This document shows positions 27,333 to 37,500 of a stretch of 64,000 bases of DNA, one piece after another. The translations under genes were made by a program, and so were the position numbers. The first letter of the stretch is position 1. Each line of letters begins with the position of its first letter. Where the stretch lies: the NCBI GenBank assembly GCA_001595385.3, contig LVEI03000001.1, positions 2,526,724 to 2,590,723 on the forward strand. The letters are read 5' to 3'. The notes under the pieces are model-generated. The model had not been told where the DNA came from, searched no databases, and worked only from the letters and a program-made list of their open reading frames with translations. The DNA comes from Deltaproteobacteria bacterium GWC2_55_46 (GTDB lineage: Bacteria > Desulfobacterota > GWC2-55-46).

Positions 27333-28682
27333 TCAGTTTACGGTAAGGCCTTTGGGGCTTGAAGGGACCGGGTTTGAGGATGTGCCTCCGAATTCATAGG
27401 CTCCCCTGTCCCAGTTACCATCCTGTCCCCTCGATACATTATCCATGTCGAAGTTATAGGGGGCGGAAAGAGTGGCGCCGCCCGCAGTAGCTGTAGAGAG
27501 CTTGTAGTTTTTCCCTGAGTAGTTTACGAACGGGTTGGAGGAGGAGACCTGCGCATTGGACTCGCTATGGCTGTTACTGTTAAACCAGTTATAATTATGG
27601 CTCCCGTTTATGATCCGCGGATTGGCGTTGTACCAGATATTGTTCTGAACAACTACATCCGAAAGATGAGAGATGATCGGGAAGATCGAAGCGGCGTCCG
27701 AGGGGTTAGAGTCGGTGATGTTGACGAAGGTGTTATTGAAGATACGGACGGTTTTGACATACATCCATGAATGGTTCCAACCCCCTATTACCCCGTCGTT
27801 GGCAGTGTTACCCCAGTTCTTGGTCCACTCAAAGATGTTGCCGTAAATGTAGATATTGCTCGAAGTGCTTGCGGCGGCTGAAGATACAACACCGCCGAAT
27901 ATGAGCCCGCCGGTGCTTTTCCAGTCGAGGATATAGTTATAGCGGACCGTGACGTTACTGACCTGTCTGGAGGAGAATAGCTCGGAGTGATTGGACGAGC
28001 TCCAGTTGACGCCGTTACGCTCTATCCTGTTATATTCAAAGGTAATGTTAGACCAGTTGATAGGATAGAAGATGGTCCTCGCGGAATCGTGGAGCCAGCA
28101 ATACTGGACGAGAAGGTCGCTGCCGCCGGATATTGCGTAGATTAGGTCGCCTGTGGCCGTGAGTCCTGAGACCTGGCCGGTTGTGCCGAGATTGTTGAAG
28201 TATATCTCCGCGTGGCGTATCCTTATGCCCGTAACGTTGTTTATGGTTATCACTTTCCCGAGGCCTGATGCCGCGGTAGCGATCTTGAACCCATGCCCCG
28301 AGGTAAAGGAGCCAGGCCCGCCTCCAACCTTGCCGTCTATATCGTAGTACCCTTTACTGAAGACAAGAGAGCCGAATGTGGCGGTCCCGGCATAGGCCGA
28401 GCTCCATCCGGTGTCGGTGCCGTGATCCGCAGCGGTCGCTTTTTTTATGTAGATATAGGTAGAACCGGACTGGGCATCATTGAATGTACGGCCGCCATAA
28501 GACCCCGCGGCTATGTAATAGGTGTCGCCACGCACGAGAGTGGCGGGTAACTGCCCGTAGGCATTGGACCAGCTGGACCCGTTTCCAGATGCGCCGGACC
28601 TTACATACTGGACAGCCGCATCGGCAAGTCCAGGTATGGCCCCCAAAAGCATTAGCGCCAGTACGATAAAGCCTTTCTTCAT
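27333..28682 (-). CDS. Exported right-handed beta-helix protein
   Basis: A 449-residue secreted protein with a signal peptide cut after ADA (residue about 22). The AVQYVRSGASGNGSSWSNAY start is typical of parallel beta-helix proteins, and the body has repeated short strands rich in Asn, Ile and Val (VTIRNN-like turns such as VRYNYIL, IYIYGNIF, VRIFNNTF). Such folds bind or cleave polysaccharides. No lyase residues can be assigned by eye. The TTTTTT-free 3' end is followed by a terminator hairpin. GGAGG precedes the ATG. Confidence 0.75.
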   Translation of the reverse strand: MKKGFIVLALMLLGAIPGLADAAVQYVRSGASGNGSSWSNAYGQLPATLVRGDTYYIAAGSYGGRTFNDAQSGSTYIYIKKATAADHGTDTGWSSAYAGTATFGSLVFSKGYYDIDGKVGGGPGSFTSGHGFKIATAASGLGKVITINNVTGIRIRHAEIYFNNLGTTGQVSGLTATGDLIYAISGGSDLLVQYCWLHDSARTIFYPINWSNITFEYNRIERNGVNWSSSNHSELFSSRQVSNVTVRYNYILDWKSTGGLIFGGVVSSAAASTSSNIYIYGNIFEWTKNWGNTANDGVIGGWNHSWMYVKTVRIFNNTFVNITDSNPSDAASIFPIISHLSDVVVQNNIWYNANPRIINGSHNYNWFNSNSHSESNAQVSSSNPFVNYSGKNYKLSTATAGGATLSAPYNFDMDNVSRGQDGNWDRGAYEFGGTSSNPVPSSPKGLTVN

Positions 28683-29017
28683 GTCAACCTCCTTACAGGT
28701 GCTGAAACTGTAATGAGAGGATATATCAGGTAATCTCCAAAAAATGTGACCTAAATCACCATGTTACATCGCATACTTAGGATTGGGTCAATGAATGTGA
28801 TTTAGCCTTCCTTCTTATGGTCTCCCGGTTAGGCCCTGTCAATCTGACGAGCATGAAACCCCTGGATGCGGCGCTGCCCTTGATCGTGAGATTCCCCGGC
28901 GTCAAAATGAATAAGAGGCGCACCAGCGCCTGTCAATGCCTGAGACAAGGTTTTCTTGAAGAGGGGTCGAACAGTTGTTTCTTCGGATACCATGGACTAA
29001 AGCCAGGGTAATCTTTC
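28683..29017. other. Intergenic, promoter side of beta-helix gene
   Basis: Holds the CRP-like dyad listed separately and a small AGGCGC/GCGCCT hairpin near 28916-28931. A 64-codon frame at 28817 has no ribosome site and no recognisable protein. Confidence 0.35.
28745..28760. promoter_or_regulatory. CRP/FNR-type dyad upstream of the beta-helix gene
   Basis: TGTGA-CCTAAA-TCACC matches the CRP consensus TGTGA-N6-TCACA at 9 of 10 arm positions. It lies about 63 bases upstream of the beta-helix start. Regulation by a CRP-family protein is inferred only. Confidence 0.4.
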
Positions 29018-30019
29018 TCAGATGCCGTTATTCGTATTTTCCCGGAAGATTTTAGGTAATAAGACGCGGGGCCGGAGTCTTGATAACTGCTCTGCCGCGG
29101 TATATTGAGCAAAAGTACCGCTTACCGGCTTATCGAAACGCTTGATAGAGGCCCAGAGATACCCGAAGAGCGTGAGGAGACTTCCGACTATAAAAGGACG
29201 TTCGATCAGCCTGTAGAAAGTCGAGGCGAGCTGAAAAAGAGGATGGTAACCAAGCTGATAGTGCATTATGCCGCTCTTGAAGCGCGCCTTTAGTAACCCT
29301 GCGCTCCCTGATACGCGCCTGTGGTGATGTATTCCCAGCGCGTGAAAAGCCTTTACTTCCCAGCCTTTCATCCGCGCCATTGTCTCAGCGACTGAGTCTT
29401 CGCCGCCGAACCTTATGGGGACGAACCCGCCGATATCTTCGAAGCATTCCCTTCGGAAAAGCTGAACAGCCCCGGCAATGCTGTTAAGCCCCGATATCTG
29501 CTTCCTGAACTTCTTGCCCACCAGTTCAAGTATGACGCCGCCCGCTATCCCAAGCTTTTTCTCAATCTTAAATCTCTTGATTACACGCTCATAATAATCC
29601 GGCGCAAAGGATACGTCTGCGTCCAGGTTGCCGACATATCCGTAATCCCTGACAGAGAGGGCCATGTATCCAGCTTTGAAGGCTATGACCTTTGAGGCGA
29701 AATCGCGCCCTTGTCCAGGCGGCAGCTTGACAAGTTTTATGAAATGGTATTCGGCAGCGTACCTTTCGACTATCTTATCCGTATTGTCGGACGAACGGTC
29801 GCTCACGATTATCCACTCTGCCGGAAGAAGCGTCTGAGAGATCACGGACCCTATGCACTTCTCTATATAGGATTCCTCGTTGTGGGCGGGTGTTATGAGG
29901 ACGTACTTTTGTGTCGGTACGTATTCAGGACAAAGGCTCTCATCGGCAGGCGCGGCTTCTTGTTTTTCAACCGCCCGCCCTTTGGACATGAAAAGCTTAT
30001 CTGAGATACGGTCGGCCAC
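29018..30019 (-). CDS. Glycosyltransferase family 2
   Basis: A GT-A enzyme. It has ITPAHNEESYIEKCIGSV, VSDRSSDNTDKI and the metal-binding GNLDADVSF (DxD-like), then a GGEDSVAE acceptor region; the tail has a possible membrane-associated helix (VGSLLTLFGYLWASI). I use GTG 30019, about 12 bases after an AGGAG; ATG 29989 or an upstream GTG at 30100 are alternatives, and the catalytic domain is intact in all. It probably adds a sugar to a surface glycan, like the genes at the left of the window. Confidence 0.82.
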   Translation of the reverse strand: MADRISDKLFMSKGRAVEKQEAAPADESLCPEYVPTQKYVLITPAHNEESYIEKCIGSVISQTLLPAEWIIVSDRSSDNTDKIVERYAAEYHFIKLVKLPPGQGRDFASKVIAFKAGYMALSVRDYGYVGNLDADVSFAPDYYERVIKRFKIEKKLGIAGGVILELVGKKFRKQISGLNSIAGAVQLFRRECFEDIGGFVPIRFGGEDSVAETMARMKGWEVKAFHALGIHHHRRVSGSAGLLKARFKSGIMHYQLGYHPLFQLASTFYRLIERPFIVGSLLTLFGYLWASIKRFDKPVSGTFAQYTAAEQLSRLRPRVLLPKIFRENTNNGI

Positions 30020-30309
30020 TATCCTGTTAATCTCCTGATTGTATGGACATATCCAAGATAAGTATACCAGACTTTTTCCTGACCACCAGGCAGGTCTCAC
30101 AGCGGTTCTGGCTATGTTTTTATTGCTCGTGTCAGGCCATTTGCAAGACAGGTATTATAATAACAGAAGAGGTTCGGGGAGAAAGGCCGCGTGAGATGCT
30201 TCACTGTTGGTGGGTTTTACATGGCCCATATCTTACATTGAGAGCTTCTTCTATAAACCCCGCCGCGTTTATTAGAGATCAATCAAATGTTCATGGAAGA
30301 TAGAAAAGC

Positions 30310-31419
30310 ATGGCGCCTGAAAATATTATAAGAAGGGTCCCCATAACCGCCTGGTTTTCCATTTTGATCGCAGGGTATCTGACTTTTGGTCTATGGCCTT
30401 TTTCCGTAAGGGTCGATAATGGCGCTCTCCTTTCTGGCCACGGCCTGGAGCTAAGAGGCAAGGCAAGCGCCGGTTCATGCGCAAACGCGGGAGACTTTCC
30501 ATTTAAAGACGGATTTACCATGGCAATGTCCCTTCTCCCCTATGACGAGCCTGCTGGAAAACTGGCTGATATTATCTCTTTCCATGACCGCGAAGGCCGC
30601 TGGCTGCTCCGGCTCATACAGTGGAAACAGGCCATTATTGTAAAAGTGAGGGACGGCTCACGTATCCTGGAATACGGCATCCCAGGCGCTTTATCCGCGG
30701 GTAATGAGGCTATGCTTGCTGTTACATCGCTCCGCTCAAGCGTTAATATTTACATTAATGGAAGGGAACGGGGCTCGCTTGACCGGTCATCTCTTCTTTC
30801 CGCCGGACCGGAATGCTTTTCAATCGGTAATTCCCCGGAAGGACGGAATCCGTGGGAGGGAAGACTTTCCTTTCTTGCCTTCTTCAGCGGCAACGCCGTG
30901 GAACGGGGTATGGATGAGGCGTGGATGACGGCCGGCCCAGGAGGGCCGGATACTATCGCGGCCTACCCATTTAACGAAAGTTCAGGACACATTGCGATGA
31001 ACATGTCCTCGGACTCGATGCATATTGTGATCCCGTCATTTTTCAGGGCATTTAAAAGGGAGCTGTTGTCATCAGGTTTTAATGAAATAGAACAAGAGCG
31101 CTTCGACATCGCTGACGTGGTCGTAAACCTGCTCGGTTTTATGCCTTTCGGCTTTTTTGTTTTGGCGGTTTTGTCGGACAGGATGCCGTTTTTTTGGCGA
31201 TTTTTCAGCGCGGTTGCGGCCGGCGGTATATTAAGTTTCTCGATAGAGTCGATCCAGCTCTGGCTTCCCGATCGGCATTCATCCCTTTCAGACCTCGTCT
31301 TGAACACAGCCGGGACAACAGCGGGTGTTCTGGTCTTTATGATCTATTCGCGAGCCAAATCGTTTATCAGCAATTCATCCGCTCATGAGAATGTTCAAGG
31401 GAAGCAGGCCGGCCCTTAA
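30310..31419 (+). CDS. LamG-like plus VanZ-like membrane protein
   Basis: A 369-residue protein. One membrane helix (about 12-29) leads into a concanavalin/LamG-like beta-sandwich (about 45-220: FTMAMSLLPYDEPAGKLADI, IYINGRERGSL, FSIGNSPEG). The last 110 residues are a VanZ-like helical domain (VVNLLGFMPFGFFVL, SIESIQLWLPDRHSSLSDLVLN). This arrangement recurs near exosortase/PEP-CTERM and exopolysaccharide loci, fitting the PEP-CTERM protein 3 kb away. The function of VanZ-like domains is not settled. Confidence 0.75.
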   Translation: MAPENIIRRVPITAWFSILIAGYLTFGLWPFSVRVDNGALLSGHGLELRGKASAGSCANAGDFPFKDGFTMAMSLLPYDEPAGKLADIISFHDREGRWLLRLIQWKQAIIVKVRDGSRILEYGIPGALSAGNEAMLAVTSLRSSVNIYINGRERGSLDRSSLLSAGPECFSIGNSPEGRNPWEGRLSFLAFFSGNAVERGMDEAWMTAGPGGPDTIAAYPFNESSGHIAMNMSSDSMHIVIPSFFRAFKRELLSSGFNEIEQERFDIADVVVNLLGFMPFGFFVLAVLSDRMPFFWRFFSAVAAGGILSFSIESIQLWLPDRHSSLSDLVLNTAGTTAGVLVFMIYSRAKSFISNSSAHENVQGKQAGP

Positions 31420-31584
31420 TGAATTAAGCGTAAAGTTTTTTTTAATGGGGCCCGATATAGACATATGCGGATATGGTAATGGCGGGCTGTCAATTAAAGA
31501 TATTTGAAAACTCATATTTCCAGTCTGCCGCGCCCTTTTGTCCATACCGTACAAAATCTTAACTCGGCAAGGAGGATTCTCAGG

Positions 31585-33273
31585 ATGTTCAAGAACATGA
31601 CTGTCACCGCGCGTATGGGTCTGCTGGTCGGCTTAACAGCGCTATTCGCGGTCTTGATAGTGCTCGTAGGCTACTTCAGCGCCGTGCGCCTCACTTCGAT
31701 GCTGAGCGACATGGGTTCCAGCGGCGTGCTTGCGACGCGCTATCTGTCAAAGACCCAGGACGCCATGTGGCAGCTCCGCTACGGGATATCGCAGTACATA
31801 GCGGTCCCCGATCCTGCTTCGAGAAGGAAGATAATCGAGGACGGGCCGAAGTACTATGCGATAATAGACGAGAACCTCGATCTTTATTCCAGGGGCAAGC
31901 TCACTGACGATGCCAGGGCCGTCCTGAGCGAGATGACGGCGGCATATAACCAATATAAAGAGGCGCGTCCGAGGTGGTTCGATCTCATGGAGGCCGGCAA
32001 GGCCGAAGAGGCCGCCGAGTTCCGATCGAAGACCATATTCATCTCCGGCGGGCAATCCGTAAGCGCCCTTGCGAAGCTCATAGACCTGCAGACGAAACGG
32101 AGCGACGCCATAACGAGCATCTCGGCCTCCGAGGCAAGAAAGGCGAAACTGCAGATAGCCGCAGCCGGCATATTCCTTATCATATCCTCCCTCCTTATCG
32201 GCCTGTGGATCTCGCGCACGCTCCTTAAAAAGCTCGGCGGAGAGCCGGACTACGCCATGGAGGTCGCGCACAGGGTTGCGGACGGGGACCTTACGATGAA
32301 CGTAGCCGTTAGGGATGACGACAGATCGAGCCTGCTCTATGGCATGAAGAACATGGTCGAGAGGCTCAAATCCATCATTGAGGAGGTAAGGGCCGCTGCG
32401 GACTCGGTTGCCTCGGCCAGCATCGAGTTGACCGCGAACTCCGAGCAGATGGCACACGGCATGGCGGAACAGGCCATGAAGACCTCACAGGTCTCGACCG
32501 CCTCCGACCAGATGACCGCGACCGTCATCGAGGTGGCCAGGAACATCTCGGACGCGACCGAAAAGGTGAAGGACGCCAACGTGACCGCCAAAAAAAGCGA
32601 GGAGAGGGTCACCAGGACCATAGAGGGGCTGAACGACATCACGGCAAGCGTCATGCAGACCTCCGAGGTCGTCGCCAAGCTCGGTCAAAGCTCCGGCGAG
32701 ATAGGCAACATAGTGGAGGTCATCAACGACATAGCCGACCAGACGAACCTCCTGGCCCTGAACGCCGCGATAGAGGCGGCGAGGGCCGGCGACCAGGGCA
32801 GGGGTTTTGCTGTAGTCGCTGATGAGGTAAGAAAGCTCGCGGAAAAGACGGTGAGGGCGACCAAGGAGATAGGCTCGATGATAGCTGCGATACAGCGAGA
32901 CACGGAGAGGGCTGTCGAGTCCATGGAATCCGGCAAGCAGGCCGTCACGGCCGGCAAGGAGCTCGCCAGGGAGGCCGGGGAGTCGCTTTCCGCGATACTC
33001 GCGAACGTGAACGGACTGACGGATATGATGCAGCAGATAACCGCAGCGTCGGAAGAGCAGACAGCGGTAGTGGACCATATAAACCGCGACATCGAAGGCG
33101 TGGCGATTACGACCAATGACGCGGCGTCAGCCTCAAAGCACGTGACCGACGCCGCCGGCGACCTGTCGCAACTTGCCAACCGCCTGCAGGGCATTGTCTC
33201 GGAGTTCAGGGTGCAGCAGCGGGCTTCTGGCAAAGGCTTGTCGCGCGAGGACGCAGGTAGATCGGCGGCCTGA
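31585..33273 (+). CDS. Methyl-accepting chemotaxis protein
   Basis: A 562-residue receptor. Helix one (about 11-33), a periplasmic four-helix-bundle sensor (34-190), helix two (191-210), HAMP (211-265) and a long cytoplasmic coiled coil follow. The conserved tip reads [20 protein letters not shown] then [22 protein letters not shown] 31585 has AAGGAGG 9 bases upstream; the open frame reaches 31504 without a ribosome site. No che genes are nearby. A broken flagellin tail just downstream raises the question whether this lineage still swims or uses the receptor with pili. Confidence 0.92.
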   Translation: MFKNMTVTARMGLLVGLTALFAVLIVLVGYFSAVRLTSMLSDMGSSGVLATRYLSKTQDAMWQLRYGISQYIAVPDPASRRKIIEDGPKYYAIIDENLDLYSRGKLTDDARAVLSEMTAAYNQYKEARPRWFDLMEAGKAEEAAEFRSKTIFISGGQSVSALAKLIDLQTKRSDAITSISASEARKAKLQIAAAGIFLIISSLLIGLWISRTLLKKLGGEPDYAMEVAHRVADGDLTMNVAVRDDDRSSLLYGMKNMVERLKSIIEEVRAAADSVASASIELTANSEQMAHGMAEQAMKTSQVSTASDQMTATVIEVARNISDATEKVKDANVTAKKSEERVTRTIEGLNDITASVMQTSEVVAKLGQSSGEIGNIVEVINDIADQTNLLALNAAIEAARAGDQGRGFAVVADEVRKLAEKTVRATKEIGSMIAAIQRDTERAVESMESGKQAVTAGKELAREAGESLSAILANVNGLTDMMQQITAASEEQTAVVDHINRDIEGVAITTNDAASASKHVTDAAGDLSQLANRLQGIVSEFRVQQRASGKGLSREDAGRSAA

Positions 33274-33401
33274 GGTCATTTCAATGGCTTTGGGGCCGTT
33301 ACAGCCTGAACCGCCGGTCAGGCAAGATAGGCAGGCGTCCAAAAAAGAATGCACAGTCTGCTCATAGGGGCGTTGAGGCTTGTCAGAATGATGAATGGGA
33401 G

Positions 33402-33676
33402 GGCCTTGGTGGTAGAAATGCCACAAGCGCCGCCATGAAGGTGATAAACGACGCGAGGGCGGTCACGGAGCCTGGACCAACAGGCTCACGGCGGCCCTCA
33501 CTAACCTCCAGGTCACATACCTTAATTTCCAGGCAGCCGAATCAAGGATAAGGGACGCTGTTTTCTTATTCGAGACCGCCCAGTACACCAGGAACCAGGT
33601 AATGGTACAGGCAGGCACGTCGGTGCTTGCACAGGCGAATTCGCTGCCGAAGAATGTTTTGTCGCTATTGAGTTGA
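33402..33676 (+). pseudogene. Flagellin C-terminal remnant
   Basis: From 33497 the frame reads LTNLQVTYLNFQAAESRIRD, then TRNQVMVQAGTSVLAQANSL and PKNVLSLLS-stop, which is the conserved C-terminal D0/D1 helix of flagellin. Just upstream, AAMKVINDARAV continues the same homology in another frame, so at least one frameshift is present near 33465. The N-terminal two-thirds are missing. It follows the chemotaxis receptor by 130 bases. It is a decayed fliC-type gene. Confidence 0.7.
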
Positions 33677-33716
33677 TTAGGAATAATTAGGATTGGCTCT
33701 GAGTGGCCAATCAGCG

Positions 33717-33735
33717 CGGGTGGGCTGTGCCCACC
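33717..33735. repeat. GGTGGGC/GCCCACC hairpin
   Basis: A seven-base perfect stem (GGTGGGC tgt GCCCACC) lies about 20 bases before the terminator-like palindrome. Similar GGTGG.../...CCACC stems precede the matching hairpins at about 27120 and, imperfectly, 39157. Confidence 0.5.
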
Positions 33736-33753
33736 AAATCCGGCTGAAATAAA

Positions 33754-33783
33754 AAGGGGGTTGGCTAAATAGCCAACCCCCTT
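33754..33783. terminator. Terminator-like palindrome
   Basis: AAGGGGGTTGGCTA pairs perfectly with TAGCCAACCCCCTT around a two-base loop. A-rich sequence precedes and TTGTCTATT follows. It could end the flagellin/receptor transcript. Confidence 0.6.
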
Positions 33784-33925
33784 GTCTATTGTAAAATTGG
33801 CTGGGGGCTATGATTCAATAGTTATTTATATCCAATTATTTTTCGAATCCGGTCGATTTAGTTGAACAAAATAGATATGTATTTCGAGTTCATATTCATA
33901 CTCTTAAACTGAGCTTGTTTACTTC

Positions 33926-34060
33926 GAGAGGTGCGATACAAGGGCAGAGGCAAAGAGGGCTATTTTCGAGTACGTCGAGCCGCTATACAACCGCATCAGG
34001 CGGCGCTCGTCGCCTGGATACCGCTCGCCTCACGTGTTCGAACAGGCAAATGTAGACTGA
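33926..34060 (+). pseudogene. IS3-family transposase (OrfB) C-terminal remnant
   Basis: The frame reads RAEAKRAIFEYVEPLYNRIR then RRSSPGYRSPHVFEQANVD-stop, which is the typical C-terminus of IS3-family OrfB (the YIE..YN..R.H..LGY.SP motif). Nothing of the catalytic DDE core remains. It is unrelated in subgroup to the IS3 element at 51830-58171. Confidence 0.65.
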
Positions 34061-34121
34061 ACCACTACCGCCTTTCAGGCGGCAGGTTCTTTAGTTTGTC
34101 GGCTGAAAGCCCGACTGAAAT

Positions 34122-34210
34122 CTCCCCCTTTTCTAAAGGGGGACTAAGGGGGATTATAAACAATTCAAAGATAATCTCCCCTGACCCCTCTTTAGGAAAG
34201 AGGGGTCAGG
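34122..34210. repeat. Pair of dispersed palindromic repeats
   Basis: TCCCCCTTTTCTAAAGGGGGA (9-bp arms) at 34122-34142 is followed by GACTAAGGGGGATT, a sequence type found scattered in many bacterial genomes. At 34180-34210 a second palindrome has perfect 14-bp arms (CCTGACCCCTCTTT) and an AGG loop. They lie in non-coding sequence after the IS3 remnant. Confidence 0.55.
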
Positions 34211-34416
34211 AATATCCATAGACGCACTGGAAGTCTTCGCCTGTAAGGCGAGGGATTTCAGGTCCCATTGTGAGACATTAACCGTGTGTCCGGGGAAGAC
34301 CGCCCCCAAACCTTGTCGGAATAGTTTACGAATTGCCGAATCATGTTACACCTTCCTGCATGAATGAGGGCCCCTTATTAGAGCAAAGTACTTGTTAATA
34401 CAATAAGTTATGTAAA
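34211..34416. other. Intergenic, likely insertion-sequence end
   Basis: No gene. A GTGTGTCCGGGGAAGACCGC stretch near 34283 resembles the outer end of IS3-type elements and may be the end of the element whose transposase tail is at 33926. Confidence 0.3.
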
Positions 34417-34432
34417 TGGAGCGAAACTTGCT
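34417..34432 (+). promoter_or_regulatory. Sigma-54 (RpoN) -24/-12 promoter of the PEP-CTERM gene
   Basis: TGGAGCGAAACTTGCT matches the -24/-12 consensus TGG-N9-TTGCW exactly in its invariant GG and GC and their spacing. It lies 79 bases before the PEP-CTERM start. PEP-CTERM genes in several lineages belong to a PrsK/PrsR/RpoN-controlled set, so the site is in a meaningful place. Confidence 0.6.
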
Positions 34433-34460
34433 TCTTTCTCTATAGAAGGGCTTTTTTTTC

Positions 34461-34488
34461 GCCTGCCGGGCCAATTCGATCGGCAGGC
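34461..34488 (+). promoter_or_regulatory. Leader hairpin before the PEP-CTERM start
   Basis: GCCTGCCG pairs perfectly with CGGCAGGC across a 12-base loop, in the predicted leader between the sigma-54 site and the ribosome site. An eight-T run precedes it. It may stabilise the message or tune translation. Confidence 0.45.
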
Positions 34489-34510
34489 ATTCAGATGGGA
34501 GGAATATATA

Positions 34511-37500
34511 GTGAAAAGGAAACTGGCATATCTATTATTGATGGGGGCGGTCCTCTCAGGCGCGCCGGCCAAAGAGGCCGTGGCGGCAGACAAATACTGG
34601 GTCTGCGGTTCGAGCTGGTGGGACTTTTCGAACTGCTGGTCATCGACCCCGGGCGGACCCGGCGGGGCCGGGCAGCCTGCGCCAGGGGATGATGCCTACC
34701 TGACCCAGAACACGGCATCTGACAAAACCGTTTATTATTACAATACCCTGTACCCGAACCCGGGAGACACGCTTGGCTACCTGACCATAGACTCCACCGG
34801 CGCTGGGATGATGACCCTTTCGCAGATTTATAACTTCAACCTGTCTTCTTCCGTCGAATTAGTCGGAGATTCAGGCAGAGGCACCCATACTCAAAGCACA
34901 GGGACGAATACAACACCATATCTTTATCTCGGCTACGGTAACGTCTCCAACGGCGCCTATAACCTAAGCGGCTCAGGGGCGTTGTCAGCCGGTTATGAGT
35001 ATATCGGCTTCTACGGCACAGGCACATTCAACCAGACCGGCGGAACGAATACAGTGGGCGCGTCAACCATTGTCGGATCTGAAAACTACGGCTCCGGCAC
35101 ATACACGCACTCCGGGGGCACACACCTGACCGGGAACCTTGTTCTCGGATCCAACCCAGACTCCAACGGCGTCTATAACCTAAGCGGCACCGGGAGCCTC
35201 TCAGCCACTAATGAGTACATCGGCAACTCCGGCACCGGCGCGTTCAACCAGACCGGCGGCACGAATACTGTGGGCACGGCAACCATTGTCGGCTCTAGCG
35301 GCTCCGGCACATACACGCACTCAGGGGGCACCCACCAGACCGGAAACCTTTATCTCGGTTATTATTCCGGCTCCAACGGCGTCTATAACCTAAGCGGCAC
35401 CGGGGCACTGTCAGCCACTAATGAGTACATCGGCAACTCCGGCACCGGCGCGTTCAACCAGACCGGCGGAACGAATACGGCATCTTCGGCAACCGTTGTC
35501 GGAAAAGAAAGCTCAGGCTCCGGCACATACACACACTCAGGGGGCACACACCAGACCGGGAGCCTTTATCTCGGTTATTCGTCCGGCTCCAACGGCGCCT
35601 ATAACCTAAGCGGTACCGGGGCGCTGTCATCCGGTGGTGAGTTTATCGGCTACAACGGCACAGGCGCGTTCAACCAGACCGGCGGCTCGAATACGGTAGC
35701 ATCGTCAAGCATTGTCGGACGTTACAGCTCCGGCACATACACACACTCAGGGGGCACACACCAGACCGGCACCCTTTATCTCGGTTATTCGTCCGGCTCC
35801 AACGGCGTCTATAACTTAAGCGGTACAGGTACTCTCACGGCCACATCCGAGTACATCGGCTACAGCGGCACCGGCGCGGTCAACCAGACCGGCGGCACGA
35901 ATACGGCAGCATTGTCAACCTATGTCGGATATAACGGCTCCGGCACATACACGCACTCAGGGGGCACACACCAGACCGGGAACCTTGCACTCGGCTACCA
36001 GAACGGCTCCAACGGCGTCTATAACCTAAGCGGCACGGGGGCGCTGTCAGCCGGTTATGAGTATATCGGCTACAACGGCACCGGCGCGTTCAACCAGACC
36101 GGCGGCTCGAATACGGTAGCATCGGTAAGCATTGTCGGGTATTACAGCTCAGGCACATACACGCACTCAGGGGGCACACACCAGACCGGGATCCTGACGC
36201 TCGGAGGATCATCCGGCGCCAACGGCGCCTATAACTTAAGCGGCGCAGGGAGCCTCTCAGCCACTAATGAGTACATCGGAAACTCCGGCACAGGCGCGTT
36301 CAACCAGACCGGCGGTTCAAATACGGTCGCATCGGCAACCATTGTCGGATATAGCAGCTCCAGCACATACACGCACTCAGGGGGCACACACCAGACCGGA
36401 AACCTTATACTCGGCTACCAGAACGGCTCCAACAGCGCCTATAACCTAAGCGGTACCGGGGCGCTGTCAGCTAATAATGAGTACATCGGCCGCTACGGCA
36501 CAGGCGCATTCAACCAGACCGGCGGAACGAATACGGCAGCAGTAACAACCTATGTCGGATATTACAGCACCAGCTCCGGCACATACACGCACTCAGGGGG
36601 CACGCACCAGACCGGCACCCTTTATCTCGGTAATTCGTCCGGCTCCAACGGCACCTATAACTTAAGCGGCACAGGAAACCTCTCAGCCGTTGAGGAGTAC
36701 ATCGGCTACAGCGGCACCGGCGCGTTCAACCAGACCGGCGGCACGAACAACGGCGCGGTAATCATCGGCGCTCTCGGCGCCTATGACCTCTCCGGCGGCG
36801 CCTACAACGGCAACATGGAGAATAACGGCTCCTTCACCTACTCCGGCGGCGCGTTCAACGGAAACTTCACCAACAACGGGGCGGCCAGCATAGGCTCATC
36901 CCTTACCGTAAGCGGCGCCGTGGTCAACAACACGGAGATAATCCTCTCAACCGGCATATCTTTGACCGGCAGCACGATAGAGAATAACGGCTCGATGAGC
37001 TTCGCGGGAGGCTCGATAAACGGCGGCCTTACAAACAACGTCTACCTGTCAGGCTATGGCACAATAGGGGGGACGGGCGGCTTCATCAATAACGGCCTTT
37101 TTGCCCAGTCGGGCGGCATGACGACCATCTCGAACACGGGGGCAAACGCCAACTACGGCAACATGGACCTTCTCGCGAGCAACCAGTTCAAGATAAACGG
37201 CACGACCCTCGATAACATGGGCACCATAAACATGAACGGCGCACTATTGAGCGGCACGGGCACGCTCACCAACGCCGCCGGCGGGGTCCTCTCCGGCAGG
37301 GGCACGGTCTCGACCTACTTTTCAAATGACGGCATAGTGGAGCTTGCGAGCGGCACACTCAACTTCACAAAGACGTTCACGAACAGCGGCCTTATAAACC
37401 TCGCCGGGACCTCCGCCAACGTCGCGGGCGGGGCCATAACGAATACCGGCACTATCGACGGCAGGGGCAACATAGGGAACGCTATAAACAACACCGGGGT

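Noticed and set aside
28817..29011. 64-codon forward ORF
   Set aside because: No ribosome site, no recognisable domain and composition unlike a protein.
33931..34221. 96-codon forward ORF
   Set aside because: It runs through the IS3 remnant in the wrong frame and then through palindromic repeats.
34880..36765. Regular repeats that could look like a CRISPR array
   Set aside because: The repeats are about 210 bp, in frame, and encode one continuous protein with a signal peptide and PEP-CTERM end; there are no short spacers or cas genes.
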